Shown here: piece after piece, positions 1 to 39,320 of the stretch
Position numbering within the stretch: position 1 is the first letter of the stretch
How the letters are laid out: each line of letters begins with the position of its first letter
Origin: Struthio camelus
Taxonomy: Eukaryota > Chordata > Aves > Struthioniformes > Struthionidae
Length of the DNA stretch: 64,000 bases
Assembly (NCBI RefSeq): GCF_040807025.1
Contig: NC_090953.1
Coordinates: 22,056,997-22,120,996 of the forward strand
Reading direction: 5' to 3'
The notes under the pieces: model-generated
What the model saw: the letters and a program-made list of their open reading frames with translations, nothing else
Told to the model about the DNA's origin: nothing
Database searches by the model: none
Made by a program: the position numbers and the translations under genes

Positions 1-31267
<31,267 letters not shown>

Positions 31268-31323
31268 GGTGCCGCTCGCCGCCGCCCGCCGCCGCCACCG
31301 CCTCACGCTCCGCCCCGCGCCGC

Positions 31324-31333
31324 TCTCGCGAGA
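31324..31333. promoter_or_regulatory. TCTCGCGAGA promoter element
   Basis: Perfect 10-bp palindrome TCTCGCGAGA, 57 bp upstream of the ETFA ATG. This is the known CGCG core-promoter element of CpG-island genes, reported to be bound by BANP when unmethylated. It often serves divergent promoters. Confidence 0.8.
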
Positions 31334-31370
31334 GCCGCGCCACCGCCACCGCCACCACCCCCCGCCGCCT

Positions 31371-31395
31371 CATTGGCCGGAGCGGCCGGCCAATG
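31371..31395. promoter_or_regulatory. palindromic double CCAAT box
   Basis: CATTGGCCGG, a 5-bp spacer AGCGG, then its exact reverse complement CCGGCCAATG. The two CCAAT pentamers point away from each other at 31372-31376 (minus) and 31390-31394 (plus), so NF-Y could bind in either orientation. It lies about 105-130 bp from the ETFA ATG. Confidence 0.8.
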
Positions 31396-31491
31396 GGGAG
31401 CGCCGCCGGCGGCGGGGGGGCGGGGCTTGAGGCGGGGTGCGCAGCGCCGAGCACCGGCCGGCTGCGGCCTGGCGGCGGCGGCCGGGGCTGA

Positions 31492-31530
31492 GGGGGGGAC
31501 AAGGGGGGACAAGGGGGGACAGGGCGGGAC
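31492..31530 (+). repeat. 10-bp G-rich tandem repeat, G-quadruplex candidate
   Basis: Three tandem units close to AGGGGGGACA, followed by GGGCGGGACGGG. At least four G-runs of three or more are separated by loops of at most four bases, which meets the usual G4 rule on the plus strand (the non-template strand for any divergent transcript). Confidence 0.8.
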
Positions 31531-33624
31531 GGGCCCTGCCTGGCCGGGTCGCCTTGGGCCCAGGCTGTCCCGGGGTGCCGGGCGTCGAGGCTCCGGGAGC
31601 CGCCAGTCGCCCCCCCGGTTCGGCCTCTTCGAAGGGCGGCGGAGGACGGCTTTTACAGCTTAAAAAATAAAAATAAAGATAGAAACGTACTTTGGCAGGG
31701 GCGAGCCTGGATCGCGGTCCCTTTCGCAGCGCGGGCCTGGCTGAAAGCCGCGCGGGCCGAGCGCGCTTCGCAGCAGGCACGCCGCTTCTGGTGGGGATCT
31801 CCGTTAGTGCCGCACCTCGTTGTTTTGGGTTTTTTCCCCCTCCTTTCTGCTAGGTGGCAACGCGATCCCGGCGCTCTTGGCGCAGGCTCACCTCGAAGAT
31901 TCGTCCTGCCGCCTGATGCCCGCCTCAGGCACCGCGAGGCAACTACCGTTGCGCGGTGAGGCGTAGCCAGGCCCGGCCAACGCCGCCAGCCCAGCGCGCG
32001 GTTTTCCTCCGGGAGGGACAGGCCCTGAGACGGGGCGGAGGCAGGGGTGAAGAGCTGACCCGGCTCTCTTCCGCCCGCTTGGGAGCAGCTTCCTCCCTCC
32101 AGCGACGCGAAAGCGCCTTCGCTGCGCGGATCCCTCTCTAGCTGCACCCCGAGCAATCCACGAGGAGGAAACAGCACCCAAAAGCAAAAGGCGGCTGCAA
32201 AGTAAGGACGCCCTGAGCGTCCTTCGTTGGGCCAATATTCTTCCTTCCTAATTAATGTGTCTTACTCGTTAAAAGCGTGGCACGCAATTTCGTAATCCTA
32301 GCGTAAGCTCCAAAAACGAGCTTCCAGCACGCGGAAGTAGAAGGCATATCTCATGGGAATCAAATCCGTAACGAAAAGAAACAATCCGTGCGCCCCTAAC
32401 AAAATAAAAGCACAAACAAAAATAGACAAATTCCTCTTGTTTTTTTTTTTAATACCTCAGACCAGAAGAAGAAATAGCCACCCTGTCCAAACGGACCTAG
32501 CCGCATCACAGCCCAGACTGTCGGTCCCTTCGCTACGTACCTGGTGCGATAGCGGGCGGCGTATTTTGATGAAGAAAGCGACGTCGGCACCCTTCAGGCC
32601 AGGTTTCAGGGTGGGGTGTCACCCACGCAGAAAGCGGCGGGCTTTTTTATCATATTCTCTGTTTATGCTTTTGGTTGAAAACCTCAGTAGCGCTTCAGAT
32701 GCACGTAATCTTTATTGAGACTGGCTTGATGCGGCTTACAGGCTGAAGCCCAAGGAAGTCTTTATCACTTATGGCTTGTGCTTTAGGCGCTTGTAACTGT
32801 AATCAGGGGGGGATTATATCAGCACGATCCATGTTAGCTGAACCGTGACAAAAAGCTTTTCGCCGTGTGAGCGTCCCCCTCGCGGCACGGCGCTAGCGAG
32901 AGCAGCAAAACCCAGAAGGCGCAGGTGCCGCTGAAGGTGGGCTCGCCGCCCGCTGCCCGCGGGGGGATATCGCTCCTCTTCTTTCTTTTTTGGAAGGAAA
33001 AATTAGTCGTTAATTAGTGGAAGCAGATCTTTGTACAGTGCATTGTTATCCAGGATTATTTCATTAGGATCTGCTGACCCAGTTTCTGCATCGGAAAGGG
33101 AATTACATTTTTTCACACTATGGCGGGGGTGGGGGGGAAGGAGGAAATCAATAACACAGATTACTCAAACTTTTAAAATTGCCGCTGCTAACGAGAGCAG
33201 GTGGCCACGCGGGTATCTCTGCGGGAGCCACAGCGGAAGACGAAACCAGGGCCACCGCCGCGGCGTCGGGAGCGCGCCGGGGAAGCCAGCTCGGCCCGGG
33301 CGGCGCGGCAGGCGGCCGGCGACGCCGCTGCTCGCCGGGCGCCTCGGGCGAGGAGCGGGCACGCTCTGCCGGGCGCCTCGCTGCGTCGCGCCCGCCCGCC
33401 GGCGGACCGACGCGCCTCTCCCTCGCCACCGTCTCCTTGTAAGAAAGGCTATCGGTTTTGTTTGCAAAGGCTCGCCGACGTGCAACGAACGGCCGCGGCC
33501 TAAGGAAGAGTCGTTTTCGCAGCAGCTGTAAATAATTTATTGCTCGCAACCCACCCGGATCAAAAGCTGCTTCCTCCACTGATGTGGCAAAATCTGGTGC
33601 AAGCTGCGTTTCTGCTATCTCAGA

Positions 33625-33792
33625 TCCAATTAGCCCTTTGGAGCAGACTGAAACATAACTAGATCAATCCAGAATCAGATTAATATCCAATCCATAATCA
33701 CATTAATCACAATCTGTCCATAATTAGCCATCAGATAATCCCATCGGACAGGAGGTGACATGCAGTATCCCATTATCCCATTAATTATCTAT
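33625..33792. promoter_or_regulatory. candidate enhancer: cluster of homeodomain core sites
   Basis: Within about 170 bp there are around nine TAAT/ATTA cores, including CCAATTAG, GATTAATA, CCATAATC, CATTAATC, CATAATTAG, GATAATCC, CCATTATC and CATTAATTA. The block is AT-rich between GC-rich flanks, 2.3 kb upstream of the ISL2 start. Homeodomain factors recognise TAAT, and GATAATCC is OTX/PITX-like. Enhancer function is inference. Confidence 0.4.
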
Positions 33793-34849
33793 TTTCAGTA
33801 GGAGGCATTGTCCCCCAAGACGCAGAAAGGGGCCGCTCCCCCGGCGAGGGCGACGGGGAGCTCTCCGGCCGCGGCGCCCCCCGCTCCTCTCGGCCCGTCT
33901 TCCGCTGGAAGCAAGAGAGGCATCTTTGAGCGATGTCGTCCCTGTAAATAAAACATGACTATCTTAGGCGGAGGGATAAATAAAACATTTGTTGCATGCG
34001 AACAAGTTTGTGAAAGAGAAGACAGCCCTTCCTCAAAGGTTGCGGCGGTAACAATAGCTTCGCCGCGCTAAGTCTGCCTGCAGCTGGTTCCCGTCCTTTT
34101 CTTGCACGGGCGGCGAAGTTGCGTCCCATCTGTTTCAATTTTACAACGGGCTTAATCCACGGCCGGCTCCGGCGCGGGCGGCGCGGCGACCTGCTGCAAG
34201 CAGAAACGCCGTTGCCGCTTCCTGCGGGCCAAGCGCGCTCCTCTTCCCGCCGGGGGGCCGCGGCGGCGCCGGGGGCCGCGCGTCCCCACCGCCTGGCGCC
34301 CGCGCCAGACCCCGCCGGCCGCGCAGACAGCGCCGTCGGGCGTCCCGGGACGTGGTGTCGCAGACGTCCCCCTCGACCTGAGCCGTCCCAGGACTTCACG
34401 GGCCGCTCGGCCGCCGGCGCCCTCCTCCTCCTCCTCGCCGTCCTCGTCCCCAGCGGCGTCGGGGCCGCCGGCCGAGCAGGCCGAGCCCGCCGCCCGAATC
34501 CTCGCCCGCCCCCCGGCCTTCTGGCATTTTCCACCACCCGGCGGGACGCCGGCTTCAGGGAGCCCCTCCTGGCGGCCTGCCCCAGGTGACGCTGCGGCGG
34601 CGGCCGCGGGGGCCTTGGCCAGGCCGGCGCCGAGTCGAGGCGCCCAGGCGCCCGCCGCTTTCCCACGGGCGCACGGGCCGCCGCCGGCGCGGTCAACGCG
34701 GGGGCCGCTCCGGGCTGGGGCGGGGGCCGAGCGAGCCCGGCTCTGCAGGCCCCCGCGGCCCTCGGCCCCGTCCCGCGCCTGCGGGGCCACCCAGGCCGGG
34801 CCCTCCCCGTCCGGCCTCGCCAAAACTGGGCTTTTTCATGCCAACGCAC

Positions 34850-34850
<1 letters not shown>

Positions 34851-34891
<41 letters not shown>

Positions 34892-34906
34892 GCTGCTGCC
34901 GCTCCT
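34851..34906 (+). repeat. CTG trinucleotide repeat
   Basis: About 13 pure CTG units (34851-34890) followed by CTG/CCG-interrupted units. It is 1.1 kb upstream of the ISL2 start codon, outside any supported exon. Confidence 0.9.
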
Positions 34907-35265
34907 GCTCCCCCCCCCGGTCACAATCCCTTTCCAGCCTCTTTCAGCGCACAGGCGGCTCTAAGCCTAAATCGCGCTTCTGCCGGGAGCCGACCGCCCC
35001 CGGCGGCCGCCGGCCCCTCTCCCGCCTCCGCCCGCGCTCCTCGACGCGGCAGCGGCGCCCCGACGGCCGCGGCCCGCGCGGAGCGGTGCGCACCGGCGGC
35101 GCGGGGCCGGCGGCCGCGGGCGCGCAGAGGGGCGGGCCGGGAGCGGCGCCGCCGCTTCCCTTCCCGCGGCGGGGACCGCGCGGGCGCGCACGTCCTGCCG
35201 CCGGGCACCTGCCCGCGGCCGCGGCGGGGACAAGGCAGAGCGGCGGGGCACGGGGAGGGAAACAT

Positions 35266-35466
35266 GGGGGAGGAGAGGAGAGGAGAGAAAAAAGAAAAGA
35301 AGAAAAAAGAAAAGAAGAAAAAAGAAAAGAAAAGAAAAGAAAAGAAAAGAAAAGAAAAGAAAAGAAAAGAAAAGAAAAGAAAAGAAAGAAGAAAAGAAAA
35401 GAGAAGAGAAGAGAAGAGAAGAGAAGAGAAGAGAAGAGAAGAGAAGAGAAGAGAAGAAGAAAGAAA
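35266..35466 (+). repeat. 201-bp uninterrupted polypurine tract
   Basis: Only A and G occur from 35266 to 35466. It starts as GGAGA units, then (GAAAA)n, then (GAGAA)n. It is a pentanucleotide microsatellite with mirror symmetry able to form triplex (H-DNA). It lies about 0.6 kb upstream of the ISL2 start codon. Confidence 0.95.
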
Positions 35467-35693
35467 TAAAATAAAACACAAAATGAACAGAAAGCCGGGG
35501 CACAGGAACAGCAAAGCGAGCGCCAAAATGCGGGTGGGAACGAGAGGAAAAGCCGACGGAAGGCAGAGCTGCCCGGACAGCCGCAGCCCAGGGAAACAAC
35601 CAGCCAACAGGAGCGGCTGAACGAAACACGCGCAGCCAAGGGCAGAGGCGGTAACGCGCGCAGCGCACCGGGCAGCGACGCCGCCGCCCCTCC

Positions 35694-35750
35694 GCGCCCC
35701 GCGCCCGGCTCCGCGCCCCGCGCCCGGCTCCGCGCCCCGCGCCCGGCTCC
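35694..35750. repeat. three tandem copies of a 19-bp GC unit
   Basis: GCGCCCCGCGCCCGGCTCC repeats three times without a mismatch (35694, 35713, 35732). It sits immediately before the ISL2 CCAAT boxes. Confidence 0.95.
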
Positions 35751-35779
35751 GCGCGCCGCCGCGCGCCCATTGTTCGCCG

Positions 35780-36040
35780 CGGCCAATCCGCTGGCGCCCG
35801 CGCCGCGGCCGCCAATCGCCTGCGGGGGCCGCGCGGCCGGGCGGTGAGGTCAGCGCGGCCCCCCCCGCCCCCGCCCCCCGCGGCCCCCGCCCCCCGCGGC
35901 CGGTGCGCGCTGACATCACGGCGCGGCCCGGCGGGGCGGGCCCGGGGGGGCGGGCGCGGCCCCCGCCCGGCGGCGCGGGTAGTGCTGGAGCGGCGGCGCC
36001 GCGTCCCGCATCGCCGCCGCCGCCGCCGCCCGCCGCCCGC
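35780..36040 (+). promoter_or_regulatory. ISL2: ISL2 promoter and 5' UTR region
   Basis: Contains CCAAT boxes at 35783-35787 and 35812-35816, a CRE-like TGACATCA at 35911-35918, and GC boxes GGGGCGGG at 35933-35940 and 35947-35954. There is no TATA box. It is inside a CpG island running from 33.8 to beyond 40.3 kb. The exact start site is unknown. Confidence 0.6.
35845..35918. repeat. imperfect inverted repeat at the ISL2 promoter
   Basis: TGAGGTCAGCGCGGCC (35845-35860) is mirrored by GGCCGGTGCGCGCTGACATCA (35898-35918) with three inserted bases and one mismatch. The roughly 37-base loop is nearly all C. Each arm carries a TGA(N)2TCA-like half of a CRE/AP-1 type site. Confidence 0.6.
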
Positions 36041-36098
36041 ATGGTGGACGTGCTGCTGCCGCCGCCGCGCCCGGGCGCCATGGGCGAGCCCGCCAAGA
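36041..36098 (+). CDS. ISL2: ISL2 exon 1 (coding part)
   Basis: Codes for [19 protein letters not shown] plus one base, then donor GTAAGT. The start at 36041 gives the family's MVD- beginning. A second in-frame ATG at 36080 (GCCATGG, stronger context) matches the conserved GAMG of the family and could be used by leaky scanning. Confidence 0.93.
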
Positions 36099-38622
36099 GT
36101 AAGTGCGCGCCGGGCCGCGGGGCGCCGCGCGGAGCCGCTGCCGTCGGGCGGGCGCGGGCCCGGCCCCGCCGCCGCGCTGACAGCGCCGGGCGCGCTGCGG
36201 CAGCGCGGCCGCCCCGCGCCCCGCGGCCCCCCTCGCCTCCCTGCGCGCCCGGCCGCGCTGTCCTCGCCGCCCCGCGGCTGCCGCGCCGATCTGCCCGCTC
36301 CGCGCCCGCGTCTTTCTCCGTGTCCGTTTCTTGTCTCTTTCCTCCTCGCCTCTCCTCCTTCACCTTTCTTTTCTCTCCTCTTTCATTTCTTTCCTTCTCT
36401 CCTTCTCTCCTTTCGGGTTTGTTCTTATTTCTCTCTGTCGCTCCGTTTTTCTGGTTGGACTTCATTCTCTCTTCCCCTGTTTCTCCCTTTCTCTCTCCCT
36501 TTATTTCGCTCTTTCCGTTTTATTTCTCTTTCTGCTTTTCTGTTTGATTGTTTCTCCGTCGCTCTGTCTCTCTCATTTCACTTCTCTCTTTCTTTCCGTT
36601 GTGATTTGCCTGGGTTCCAGCTTTTACCTCTCTCTTTCCGTTTTTTCCCCTTCTGTTTTTGTTTCTCTTTCTTTCTGTTCTTTTCTCTCTCTTCTTCTTT
36701 CTGTTTTTCCCCTGTTTTCGTTTCTTTCTATGCTTCTGGTTTTGGTTTCTCCTTTTCTATGTGCGTTTTTTATTTCTTTCTTTCTGTTTTGTTTTCATTT
36801 CTCTGCGTTTCTCTGTTTATTTCTTTCTCTGTTTCCGTTGTTATTTATCTGCATTTGTCGCTCTTTTTCCCTTCTCCTCCGCTCCTTCTTTCTCTCTGCT
36901 TTTTATTTCGCCTCTTTCCTGCCCTTTTTTCCTGCTGCCTTTCTCTTTCCCTTGGAAAAAAAAAAAAAAAAGAAAAACCAGCCCCGGCCCCCGGCCCCCG
37001 GCCCCCGGCCGGCCCCCAGCCCGGGGCGCGGGCTGCCGCGGGCGCGCACCGACGGCCGCTCTCCCGCAGGGCGGCCGGGGCGGGCGCGCTGCGCGGGCTG
37101 CGGGGGCCGCATCCAGGACCGCTTCCTGCTGCGCGTCTCGCCCGACCTGGAGTGGCACGCCGCCTGCCTCAAGTGCGCCGAGTGCGGCCAGCCCCTCGAC
37201 GAGACCTGCACGTGCTTCCTCCGCGACGGCAAGGCCTACTGCAAGCGCGACTACAGCAGGTGACCCGCGACAGCCGGCACGCGGGCTCAGGAAAAAAAAA
37301 ATATATAATAATAATAATAATAATAAAAAAGCGCAAAGACCAAAAAAAAAAAAAAAAGCACTAAATTCCCCCAAAGGAAGCGCGGGCCGCGGCCGGCGGC
37401 AGCGCCTCCCGGCGGCCCCGACGGCGCGGCCGCCGAGCAGCGGGGCCGGGCGGGCTCACGGCGCCCCGTTCCCCGCAGGCTCTTCGGCATCAAGTGCGCC
37501 CGGTGCCGGGCGGGGGTGAGCAGCAGCGACCTGGTGATGCGCGCCCGCGACCACGTCTACCACCTCGAGTGCTTCCGCTGCGCCGCCTGCGGCCGCCAGC
37601 TCCTGCCCGGCGACCAGTTCTGCCTGCGGGAGCGCGACCTGCTCTGCCGCGCCGACCACCCGCCGCCCCCCGACGGCGCCGCCGCCCGCGGGCCGCGCAG
37701 CCCCGCGCTGCCGCCGCCCGCCGCCCCGCACCTGCCAGGTACCGGCTGCCCGCGGAGCGGCGCGGGGCGGGCGGGGGGCGGCGGGGGGCGGCGGGGCGCG
37801 GGGGGCGGCGGCGCTGACGGTGCGCGCCCTGCCCGCCGCAGAGCCGGTGCCCGGGCGGCCGCCCGCCCCGCGGCCGCCGGCGCACAAGGCGGCGGAGAAG
37901 ACGACCCGCGTGCGGACGGTGCTCAACGAGAAGCAGCTGCACACGCTGCGGACCTGCTACGCCGCCAACCCGCGCCCCGACGCCCTCATGAAGGAGCAGC
38001 TGGTGGAGATGACGGGGCTGAGCCCCCGCGTGATCCGCGTCTGGTTCCAGAACAAGCGCTGCAAGGACAAGAAGAAGTCCCTGCTCATGAAGCAGCTCCA
38101 GCAGCAGCAGCACAGCGACAAGACGGTGAGCGCCCCGACGGGCACGGCGGGCCGCGGCGCCGCGGGCAGGCGGCGGCGGCGGCGCTGACGGCCGGCGCCC
38201 TGTCCCCGCAGAGCCTGCAGGGCCTCACCGGGACGCCGCTGGTGGCCGGCAGCCCCGTGCGCCACGAGAGCGCCGTGCAGGGCAGCGCCGTCGAGGTGCA
38301 GACCTACCAGCCGCCCTGGAAGGCGCTCAGCGACTTCGCCCTGCAGAGCGACCTGGAGCAACCCGCCTTCCAGCAGCTGGTGAGCGCCCGCCCCGTCGGG
38401 GCCGGCGGCACGGCGAGGGGCGGAGGAGCGGGCGCCGGGGCCGGGGGGGGGCTGCGCGCGGGGCCGCGGGGCCGCCCGCGGGGCTCACCGCCGCCGCTCC
38501 CGCAGGTCTCCTTCTCCGAGTCCGGCTCCTTGGGCACCTCGTCGGGCAGCGACGTGACCTCGCTGTCCTCCCAGCTCCCCGACACCCCCAACAGCATGGT
38601 GCCCAGCCCGGCCGAGACGTGA
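36041..38622 (+). CDS. ISL2: ISL2 gene, complete: LIM-homeodomain transcription factor Islet-2
   Basis: ISL2 is a nuclear DNA-binding regulator of motor-neuron subtype and retinal ganglion cell identity; it binds LDB and LHX3-type partners. Six exons join to 1,077 nt, 358 aa, close to the 359 aa of human ISL2. LIM1 ligands are C27, C30, H49, C52, C55, C58, C77 and D80. LIM2 ligands are C89, C92, H111, C114, C117, C120, C139 and D142. The homeodomain covers residues 190-249 with WFQNKR. The C-terminal [13 protein letters not shown]...YQPPWKAL region matches the LHX3-binding segment and the end is [10 protein letters not shown]. The homeodomain and C-terminus are nearly invariant, whereas the first 26 residues and the linker 143-187 have drifted to Pro/Ala/Arg/Gly. 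The closest alternative is ISL1, rejected because of the ISL2-type tail, length and ETFA/SCAPER synteny. Confidence 0.97.
36099..37069 (+). other. ISL2: ISL2 intron 1 with long pyrimidine tract
   Basis: 971 bp. From about 36310 to 36955 the plus strand is overwhelmingly C and T with scattered single G/A, then an A15 run at 36957-36971, then C/G-rich repeats of GGCCCCC type. It is degenerate rather than a simple repeat and creates long spurious Ser/Phe/Leu frames. Confidence 0.9.
37070..37259 (+). CDS. ISL2: ISL2 exon 2 (LIM1)
   Basis: Codes for [20 protein letters not shown], the invariant [19 protein letters not shown], and the rest of LIM1 to KRDYSR. Acceptor CTCCCGCAG, donor GTGACC. All eight LIM1 ligands are here. 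Confidence 0.96.
37260..37478 (+). other. ISL2: ISL2 intron 2 with A-rich and (TAA)n microsatellite
   Basis: 219 bp. Poly(A) followed by about seven TAA units (37304-37326) and another A15 run near 37342-37356 form an AT island between exons of very high GC. Confidence 0.9.
37479..37738 (+). CDS. ISL2: ISL2 exon 3 (LIM2 and linker)
   Basis: Starts [12 protein letters not shown] and runs through [20 protein letters not shown] to CRADH, then a Pro/Ala-rich linker. Acceptor CCCCGCAG, donor GTACCG. All eight LIM2 ligands are present. Confidence 0.95.
37842..38125 (+). CDS. ISL2: ISL2 exon 4 (homeodomain)
   Basis: Codes for a proline-rich lead, then [20 protein letters not shown] through [18 protein letters not shown] and the glutamine run [14 protein letters not shown]. 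Acceptor GCCGCAG, donor GTGAGC. The homeodomain looks unchanged from the family. Confidence 0.98.
38212..38379 (+). CDS. ISL2: ISL2 exon 5 (LHX3-binding region)
   Basis: Codes for [20 protein letters not shown] and continues to [13 protein letters not shown]; 56 codons, phase 0 at both ends. Acceptor TCCCCGCAG, donor GTGAGC. Confidence 0.97.
38506..38622 (+). CDS. ISL2: ISL2 exon 6 (C-terminus and stop)
   Basis: Codes for [20 protein letters not shown], then [18 protein letters not shown] and TGA. Acceptor CTCCCGCAG. Confidence 0.98.
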   Translation, partial: VSFSESGSLGTSSGSDVTSLSSQLPDTPNSMVPSPAET

Positions 38623-39320
38623 GGCGGCCCGGCCGCCCGCCGCCGCCGCGGGACTTCCGCATGCCTGCGCTCCCTGCATGAGACACCCAGCCTCGGGCCG
38701 CTCCCAGAGCGCCGGACAAATCGCCTTTTTTTGGTTTTGTGTTTTTTTTAATTATTCTTATTTAAAAACAAACAAAAAATGTGTTACTGACGGCCAAAAA
38801 AGCACCGGGACTCCAGCTGCCTTCGCCAGCCCGCGCGGAGAGCCCCCCGCGCGGGGTTTTTCGTTGCTCTGGGTTTTTTCCCGGCGGATTTCGATGTCTC
38901 TTTTCCCGCAAGAAACGCGGATTTCCCGGCGGGAGGGCGGCGCGGCCGGGCCGCCTCGCCGCCGCCGCCGCCGGCGACAGCTTTCTTCCCTGCTGGGAAG
39001 GGAAAAACGGGCGGAGAGCGACTCCGCCGGCGTGCGCGCCTGCCCGCGGCCGCGCAGCGCGCCGCCGCCCCTCGTCGCACGCCGGTGCCTCGCCCGGGCC
39101 GCGGCGCCCGGCCCCGCGCCGTCGCTGGAGAAACGGGGCACGGCAACGAGACTTTTTATGGGGGAGAGCCGTAATACTAATGTTAAGTTATCGATGGACG
39201 GAGGACGGATTGTTTGAGCCTTTAACGAACAAAAGTAAGTTATTGTTATTTATTGTCGGAGCAGCGGTTGAATAGCGGGATTAAATATTTTGGACTTAAT
39301 AAAAAAAGGAAAGAAAAAAA
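38623..39320 (+). other. ISL2: ISL2 3' UTR (inferred)
   Basis: Follows the stop codon and ends near the first clear AATAAA (39298-39303). It contains T-rich patches (38725-38765) and a GC-rich middle. The true cleavage site is not determined. Confidence 0.55.
39298..39303 (+). terminator. ISL2: candidate ISL2 poly(A) signal
   Basis: AATAAA on the plus strand, 676 bp after the stop. No earlier canonical hexamer was noticed on this strand after the stop. Confidence 0.6.

Larger units (their letters stand above)
31268..31440 (-). promoter_or_regulatory. ETFA: ETFA promoter / 5' UTR region (CpG island)
   Basis: GC-rich, TATA-less sequence directly upstream of the ETFA start codon. It includes TCTCGCGAGA at 31324-31333 and a palindromic pair of CCAAT boxes at 31371-31395. 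This fits a housekeeping mitochondrial gene. The transcription start cannot be fixed from sequence alone. Confidence 0.75.
31440..35780. other. ETFA-ISL2 intergenic region
   Basis: 4.3 kb between the two promoters. It alternates AT-rich stretches (32.2-32.6, 33.0-33.2, 33.5-33.8 kb) with very GC-rich ones (33.2-33.5, 33.8-35.25 kb). The long open frames here on both strands reflect a lack of stop codons in GC-rich or simple DNA. No coding gene could be supported. Confidence 0.7.

Noticed and set aside
33959-34924. 321-codon minus-strand frame with a poly-Ser stretch
   Set aside because: GC-rich simple sequence, with Ser runs from the CTG repeat. No recognisable domain.
34586-35620. 344-codon open frame on the plus strand upstream of ISL2
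   Set aside because: It is a product of stop-poor GC-rich DNA plus a Lys/Arg/Glu run from the GAAAA repeat. No domain or conserved segment.
34921-36465. 514-codon open frame on the minus strand
   Set aside because: It runs through the polypurine tract, the promoter CpG island and ISL2 exon 1 antisense. The product is low-complexity Arg/Gly/Pro and Phe/Ser/Leu runs, so it is an artefact of GC and simple repeats.
36331-37263. Long Ser/Phe/Leu frames through ISL2 intron 1
   Set aside because: They translate the pyrimidine tract and merely run into LIM1. The proper splice sites and family alignment exclude them.
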